Positions 6,633 through 9,918 of a DNA stretch of 9,918 nucleotides are shown piece by piece. Source of the DNA: Bacillota bacterium. GTDB taxonomy: Bacteria > Bacillota > Negativicutes > Veillonellales > Negativicoccaceae. The stretch is from contig JAEZZT010000055.1 of NCBI GenBank assembly GCA_023418435.1, forward strand, positions 1 to 9,918, in the 5' to 3' direction. Positions within the stretch are counted from its first letter, which is position 1, and every line of letters starts with the position of its first letter. Made by a program: the position numbers and the translations under genes. The notes beneath the pieces were generated by a model. That model searched no databases. It had not been told where the DNA came from and saw only the letters and a program-made list of their open reading frames with translations.

Positions 6633-6740
6633 GTGTCGGCTCCCATAGAGGAGAAAGGGAGTACCGACGCTCCGTTGATAATCAGGGAAAATATCATCAA
6701 AGGAGTACCTGAAGCTACAGGGTACAGTAAAAACTGTACA
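6601..6740 (-). ncRNA. Unidentified structured leader or small RNA upstream of pdxK
   Basis: From a predicted start near 6740, the minus-strand RNA can form, in order: hairpin 1 with a perfect 7-bp stem (6722-6739); hairpin 2, CCUG-N6-CAGG (6708-6721); hairpin 3, CUCC, a 1x1 mismatch, then 8 pairs including one G-U around a 10-nt loop (6670-6705); hairpin 4, GUCGG, a 2-nt bulge, CUCCC, pairing with GGGAG-CCGAC (6635-6668); and then the strong terminator stem (6601-6632). Nearly every base is in a stem or short loop, which is not expected by chance. I do not recognise the core of TPP, FMN, cobalamin, SAM, purine, preQ1, THF, fluoride or T-box RNAs. It is either a cis-acting attenuator of pdxK or a free-standing RNA of about 140 nt. 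The promoter and the terminator are well supported; the role is inferred. Confidence 0.6.
6722..6739. promoter_or_regulatory. Perfect dyad GTACAGT-N4-ACTGTAC at the predicted start site
   Basis: The 7-bp arms are exact inverted repeats with a 4-nt A/T spacer, and they begin at the predicted transcription start of the pdxK leader. This is where a repressor operator would be expected. It would equally form a hairpin at the extreme 5' end of the RNA. I cannot assign a regulator family, and no regulator gene is nearby. Confidence 0.5.
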
Positions 6741-6745
6741 TGTAT

Positions 6746-6773
6746 ATTATAGCACATTTTTGAGAATTGAAAA
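6746..6773 (-). promoter_or_regulatory. Promoter of the pdxK leader RNA
   Basis: An extended -10 TGCTATAAT (6746-6754) with a -35-like TTTTCA (6768-6773) at 16 nt spacing. It lies 55 nt downstream of the stop codon of the cydB-like gene. Predicted transcription start is about 6739-6740. Confidence 0.72.
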
Positions 6774-6827
6774 GGGGTAAATCGAATATTTTTAAAATTT
6801 AATTTTTTCTATATGGCAACAACCAAT

Positions 6828-7814
6828 TTAGGTACTTCCCCAATGGTGATTCTTCGGCGACACCAATTTGCTACGCATTAATTTAAAGACATGCGAAGCA
6901 ATGCTGCCCACCGCTGCTACCGCCAAAGCCAGCCAACACCATCCCGGAATCTCTACCATATTCTGTGCCAGTTCCGTAAACTCCACATAATTCAATGCAG
7001 AATACATCGCCCATACATAAGCTACAAAAAGAAGTATACCGGCCAAGTAGTGCATCCCTAAAGCGCACATAACCTTGCGCATTCTCGCTAAAACGAAAAC
7101 AGCGACATAGGCGAGTACACTCAGTCCGGTCAGAATCACAAATACCTGCTCGGTTTCCGCCGGTAAAAGGGAAAGCACAAAAGCGGATACCAACATCGAC
7201 GCAAAAATCAAAATAGCCGCCAGATTGATAACCAATGCGAGCGCCCGTCCTCGTTCCGCCAACGGATTGGTAACCTTACCGGCAACAAATAAAGCACCAT
7301 GAGTCATGATAGCCAATGTGCCCCACAAACCGCAAAGCATCCCGAACGGTGACCAGAGCAACGATCCGATTTCAAAGTTGCCGAGGCCAATATTGAGCAG
7401 GAACGATACGCTGAGCATTCCCAATAAAAAGATCGTCGCCACCGAAAAAAGTGCATTGATCCATGTCACGATACGCGCTAAAGTTCCTTCACCGAAATCA
7501 ATCCACGCCACCAAAGTGCGCATGATCATTCCACCGAAAAAAACCGCAGCGGCACCGTAAATGGTCCGCAAATGCTGTTCCGGCAAATCGGGTTCGACAA
7601 TCAGCATCAAACCGAAAGCCGCCAACAGCCAGCCTTCCGTTCCTTCAAAGCCGGGTCTCGACAATTTTGCCAATACCCCTCTATCTCCTTTATTCTTGAC
7701 AAGCCAAGGACTGACGACCGATAATCCCAAGTCCGTCGCTTCCGTCACAAAATATACAGAAATTAAGACAGCTATATAGCCGATAATATTTTGTATAGAT
7801 ACTCCATCCATCAT
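6828..7814 (-). CDS. Divergent, orphan cytochrome bd oxidase subunit II (CydB-like)
   Basis: This 328-aa protein has eight or nine predicted membrane segments. From memory of E. coli CydB, residues 1-107 align without gaps: VTEATDLGL (23-31) with VTDGFDMGV, FEGTEGWL (56-63) with WDGNQVWL, and R99 with R100; further on, SPFGMLCG (155-162) and THGA (171-174) match NPFGLLAG and TQGA. Asp28 and Arg99 are kept, but the positions of E. coli W57 and D58 are F56 and E57. CydB pairs with CydA, the haem subunit, to reduce oxygen to water with quinol. No cydA is adjacent: upstream is a terminated PiT gene, downstream is the pdxK leader. The start ATG follows GAGG at 7 nt spacing, from its own extended -10 promoter. 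It may partner a CydA encoded elsewhere or have another role. The family call is good; participation in an oxidase is inferred. Confidence 0.82.
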   Translation of the reverse strand: MMDGVSIQNIIGYIAVLISVYFVTEATDLGLSVVSPWLVKNKGDRGVLAKLSRPGFEGTEGWLLAAFGLMLIVEPDLPEQHLRTIYGAAAVFFGGMIMRTLVAWIDFGEGTLARIVTWINALFSVATIFLLGMLSVSFLLNIGLGNFEIGSLLWSPFGMLCGLWGTLAIMTHGALFVAGKVTNPLAERGRALALVINLAAILIFASMLVSAFVLSLLPAETEQVFVILTGLSVLAYVAVFVLARMRKVMCALGMHYLAGILLFVAYVWAMYSALNYVEFTELAQNMVEIPGWCWLALAVAAVGSIASHVFKLMRSKLVSPKNHHWGST

Positions 7815-7882
7815 AATACCTCGATTTTATATTTTAAATATTAAACACTACTGAGAATTAATATATATCTCCTACGCTGTTT

Positions 7883-7912
7883 ATTATATCATAGATACAC
7901 TTTAAATGTGAT
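7883..7912 (-). promoter_or_regulatory. Promoter of the cydB-like gene
   Basis: Extended -10 TGATATAAT (7883-7891) with a -35-like ATCACA (7907-7912) at 18 nt spacing. The leader would be about 60 nt and is AT-rich. An imperfect dyad, CAC-N-TT-N-AA-N-GTG (7898-7910), covers the spacer and touches the -35 box. It is the inverse orientation of the GTG...CAC half-sites of redox repressor Rex, so I do not call it a Rex site. Confidence 0.6.
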
Positions 7913-7949
7913 ATTCTCCCGGTCAATTTAATAAAGGATCGCTTTCACA

Positions 7950-7976
7950 TACAAAAAACGGGCAATCGCCCGTTTT
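7950..7976 (-). terminator. Intrinsic terminator after the PiT gene
   Basis: A 9-bp stem AAAACGGGC / GCCCGTTTT (7955-7963 with 7968-7976) has a 4-nt loop and is followed by T-rich sequence on the minus strand (TTTTTTGT including the stem's last Ts). The PiT stop codon TAA provides the first bases of the stem. Confidence 0.87.
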
Positions 7977-8970
7977 AAATACCTATCCATTTTAATAAAA
8001 GAAATACTCCTGCGGACACCAAACCGCTCAAAGGTATCGTCGACACCCAAGTGACTGCCATACTGCGTGCCACATTCCAATTGACCGCCGTCACCCGCTT
8101 TGCAGAACCGACCCCCATAATCGAACCCGATACTACATGCGTAGTGCTGACCGGCATATGCAGAAAAGTCGCTGTCGCAATCACCAACGAAGAATTCAAA
8201 TCCGCAGCAAACCCATTGATACTTTCCATGCGGAACACTCGCCGGCCGACCGTGGCAATGATCCGCCAACCGCCGGCAGCCGTGCCCAAGCCCATGGCAG
8301 TCGCACAGACCAACTTGACCCATAGAGGAACCTCAAAACTGCTCAACTGTCCGGCGGAAACCAGAGCTAGAGTAATAATCCCCATCGATTTCTGAGCATC
8401 ATTCGAGCCATGAGAAAACGCCATCATCGCTGCCGATACCAGCTGTAAGCGCCGAAATTTGCGATTTAAATCCAATGGTGCACGCTTACCGAAAATCCAC
8501 AGCAAGGCAATCATTACCATGTAGCCGCCACCGAATGCAATAATGGGTGACAACACCAGCGCCATAAAAATAGTGAGAATCCCGCCCCAATAAAGAGCGT
8601 GCGTGCCTACACTGACAATCACCGCACCCATCAAGCCTCCGACAAGCGCATGTGAAGAGCTCGACGGCATGCCGAACCACCAACTGGCCAAGTTCCAAAA
8701 ATTCGCACCTATCAAAGCGGCCATCAAGACCTCGGAATTGACATAAGTCGGTGAGAGAATAATATCTCCGCCAATTGTCTTCGCTACCCCCGTACTGACC
8801 ATGGCGCCTAAAAAATTAAGCATCGCCGCCATTACAATCGCATACTTGGGTTGAATCGCTCGCGTCGATACCGATGTGGCTACCGCATTGGCCGTGTCAT
8901 GAAAACCATTGATATAGTCAAAAGCGATGGCGAGGAAGATCACGCCCCATAATAAAAACGTCTCATGCAT
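7975..8970 (-). CDS. pit: PiT-family inorganic phosphate transporter
   Basis: This 331-aa inner-membrane carrier imports metal-phosphate or phosphate by cation symport (low-affinity route). The two inverted-repeat signatures of the family are visible: GFHDTANAVATSV (22-34) and SHGSNDAQKSMG (186-197), as are the paired MPSSSSHALVGG (101-112) and MPVSTTHVVSG (272-282) segments, and about ten membrane helices. The length fits the compact bacterial type that comes with a DUF47 partner. Its ATG overlaps the end of the DUF47 gene by 8 nt (ATGCATGA), and no Shine-Dalgarno sequence precedes it, so ribosomes probably arrive by re-initiation after the DUF47 stop codon. The unit ends at a strong terminator. 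Confidence 0.95.
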   Translation of the reverse strand: MHETFLLWGVIFLAIAFDYINGFHDTANAVATSVSTRAIQPKYAIVMAAMLNFLGAMVSTGVAKTIGGDIILSPTYVNSEVLMAALIGANFWNLASWWFGMPSSSSHALVGGLMGAVIVSVGTHALYWGGILTIFMALVLSPIIAFGGGYMVMIALLWIFGKRAPLDLNRKFRRLQLVSAAMMAFSHGSNDAQKSMGIITLALVSAGQLSSFEVPLWVKLVCATAMGLGTAAGGWRIIATVGRRVFRMESINGFAADLNSSLVIATATFLHMPVSTTHVVSGSIMGVGSAKRVTAVNWNVARSMAVTWVSTIPLSGLVSAGVFLLLKWIGI

Positions 8971-9592
8971 ATTTTAATACGACCCGCTGGAATGTCCTCA
9001 CCAATATCTCACAATCATCTACCACTTCTTCAATGGCAAAGAAAATCTCTTTCCATTTGATAATATGAATGGGATCCGTACATTCGGTAAATAGTCTCGC
9101 CATTTCCTCATGATAATATACATCCCCTTGGGACTCAAGATTATTTACCTTTTCACTCCGTGCTTCAATTTTCAAATAATTTTCTTTCAAATTGCGCATA
9201 TACGAGACCGACTTGCGGATCTCCTGTGTACATTTAGCCACAATTTGAGCCATCGCAATAGCTCCCGGAGTCGGAGTTCCCGGATGATACATGGACATCT
9301 TGTCCATGATCTCTTTGATCTGATCCAAAATAGAATCCAATTGTTCAATCACTGCCTGGATATCTTCTCGATCAATCGGTGTAATAAAAGTTTTCTGCAG
9401 CTTTTCCATCGTATTGGCACGAATCTTGGCGCCATCCTTTTTTAAAGCCCGAACCTGCTCCAAACCTTCTTCACCGGTAATTTTACCTTCAAAGCAATCA
9501 TGCAGTACTGCACCGGCATTGGCGCAAAGAACGGCATGTTTCTCGAGCAAGGCAAAAAACTTTTCTTCTTTCGGCTTCAAACGAAATGCCAT
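8963..9592 (-). CDS. DUF47 / PhoU-like phosphate transport accessory protein
   Basis: This 209-aa, all-helical, cytoplasmic protein is of the DUF47 (Pit accessory, PhoU-related) family, which is usually encoded next to PiT carriers and is thought to control them. Typical segments are FITPIDREDI, NLESQGDVYYHEEMARLF and KWKEIFFAIEEVVDDCE near the C-terminus; the acidic and histidine residues in these bundles are candidate metal ligands by analogy with PhoU. I place the start at ATG 9592, 7 nt after GGAGG (9600-9604). An in-frame GTG at 9631 would add 13 residues unlike the family and coincides with the predicted transcription start, so I reject it. It is the first gene of a two-gene unit, overlapping pit by 8 nt. 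Confidence 0.92.
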   Translation of the reverse strand: MAFRLKPKEEKFFALLEKHAVLCANAGAVLHDCFEGKITGEEGLEQVRALKKDGAKIRANTMEKLQKTFITPIDREDIQAVIEQLDSILDQIKEIMDKMSMYHPGTPTPGAIAMAQIVAKCTQEIRKSVSYMRNLKENYLKIEARSEKVNNLESQGDVYYHEEMARLFTECTDPIHIIKWKEIFFAIEEVVDDCEILVRTFQRVVLKYA

Positions 9593-9635
9593 ATGGTTTC
9601 CTCCATATTCACACAAGTGATAAATCTCCACGTCA

Positions 9636-9644
9636 ATTATAACA
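9636..9644 (-). promoter_or_regulatory. Extended -10 promoter of the DUF47-pit unit
   Basis: TGTTATAAT on the minus strand, with no convincing -35 at 16-18 nt (the best is TTGCCG at 19 nt). The predicted start near 9629 gives a leader of about 37 nt. I see no tandem TTHACA-type Pho box around it. Confidence 0.6.
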
Positions 9645-9835
9645 TAGCTAAGGCAAGTAACGGCAAAATTTCAGTAAAATTCCTCCCTAAAATTCCAGAA
9701 ATTATTTTCTTACTTTTCTCTATATAATATATTTAATAAACTTTCTTGAGATCCAAATACCGGGAGGAAAAATCTATCCATCCCAGATAAAAATACAACA
9801 ACTCCATCTCCTTGAAGAACTTGGTTGATCACATG
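9645..9835. other. AT-rich intergenic stretch, no gene seen
   Basis: About 190 bp between the DUF47 promoter and the tRNA terminator. It contains runs such as TATATAATATATT (9721-9733), which give -10-like matches on both strands but no paired -35 box, and a purine-rich GGGAGG on each strand (plus 9772-9777; minus 9682-9687) without a usable start codon and open frame after it. I see no protein or RNA gene here. Confidence 0.6.
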
Positions 9836-9860
9836 AAAAAAAGCCTTCCAAAGAAGGCTT
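9836..9860 (-). terminator. Intrinsic terminator after the tRNA gene
   Basis: An 8-bp stem AAGCCTTC / GAAGGCTT (9841-9848 with 9853-9860) with a 4-nt loop, followed by TTTTT on the minus strand, 10 nt past the CCA end of the tRNA. Confidence 0.88.
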
Positions 9861-9870
9861 ATCTGTAAAA

Positions 9871-9918
9871 TGGTGACCCAGGAGGGATTCGAACCCCCGA
9901 CCTTTTGATTCGTAGTCA
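9871..9918 (-). tRNA. tRNA-Arg (anticodon ACG), 3' part, cut by window edge
   Basis: The minus strand reads TGA-CTACGAA-TCA, an anticodon stem and 7-nt loop with anticodon ACG at its centre, then a 5-bp T arm GGGGG-TTCGAAT-CCCTC (one G-U pair), the acceptor 3' half CTGGGTC, and an encoded A-CCA end. ACG is read as arginine, with A34 normally deaminated to inosine by TadA. The D arm and the 5' acceptor half are outside the window. Confidence 0.93.

Noticed and set aside
6601..6740. T-box or known vitamin riboswitch in the pdxK leader
   Set aside because: No T-box antiterminator sequence and none of the conserved cores of the TPP, FMN or cobalamin elements can be found.
6494..6757. Minus-strand open frame of 87 codons across the pdxK leader
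   Set aside because: Its start codon overlaps the spacing between the -10 box and the transcription start, no ribosome site precedes it, and the stretch KKSNPAVALF is simply the terminator hairpin translated. An internal ATG at 6698 also lacks a ribosome site.
9593..9631. DUF47 protein extended upstream to GTG 9631
   Set aside because: That codon falls at the predicted transcription start, and ATG 9592 has a well-placed GGAGG and matches the family's N-terminus.
9721..9733. TATATAATATATT as a promoter
   Set aside because: -10-like matches occur on both strands purely from AT-richness, and no paired -35 box lies at a workable distance on either strand.
1..9918. CRISPR array, insertion sequence, phage or defence genes
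   Set aside because: No regularly spaced repeats, transposase, integrase or long terminal inverted repeats were seen; all proteins belong to housekeeping or transport families apart from the CpXC protein.

Overview
This window is ordinary bacterial chromosome carrying housekeeping and small-molecule transport genes. I see no mobile element, phage gene or CRISPR array. Strong Shine-Dalgarno sequences, extended -10 promoters (TGnTATAAT), intrinsic terminators, an ECF transporter S component, a CpXC protein and a DUF47/PiT pair all point to the Bacillota (Firmicutes). An anaerobic or microaerophilic lineage such as the Negativicutes is possible, but that narrower placement is a guess.

Layout from left to right. 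The left edge holds the N-terminal 511 codons of recG on the minus strand. A 92-bp divergent promoter region separates it from a plus-strand gene for an uncharacterised CpXC zinc-ribbon-like protein. That gene converges on the rest of the window at a shared bidirectional terminator. All remaining genes are on the minus strand, in four transcription units. In transcription order (right to left) these are: (a) a tRNA-Arg(ACG), cut by the right edge and followed by a terminator; (b) a DUF47/PhoU-like protein and a PiT phosphate transporter; (c) an orphan, divergent CydB-like membrane subunit; (d) pdxK with an ECF S component. A fifth unit, guaD with an NCS2 purine permease, follows.

How the genes work together. 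guaD and the permease form a purine-salvage pair: uptake of a nucleobase and deamination of guanine to xanthine. pdxK and the S component form a predicted vitamin B6 pair: uptake by a shared ECF energising module encoded elsewhere, then trapping by phosphorylation. DUF47 and PiT form a low-affinity phosphate uptake pair. In each pair the two reading frames overlap (11, 22 and 8 nt), which suggests translational coupling.

The most interesting part is the 357-bp region between the cydB-like gene and pdxK. It has a strong promoter, a perfect 18-bp dyad at the predicted transcription start, two further long hairpins and a small one, and then a very strong intrinsic terminator, about 130 nt before the pdxK start codon. 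It matches no riboswitch consensus that I can recall. It could be a regulatory leader (riboswitch or attenuator) for vitamin B6 genes, or a free-standing small RNA of about 140 nt. The second notable item is the cydB-like gene without a cydA beside it.
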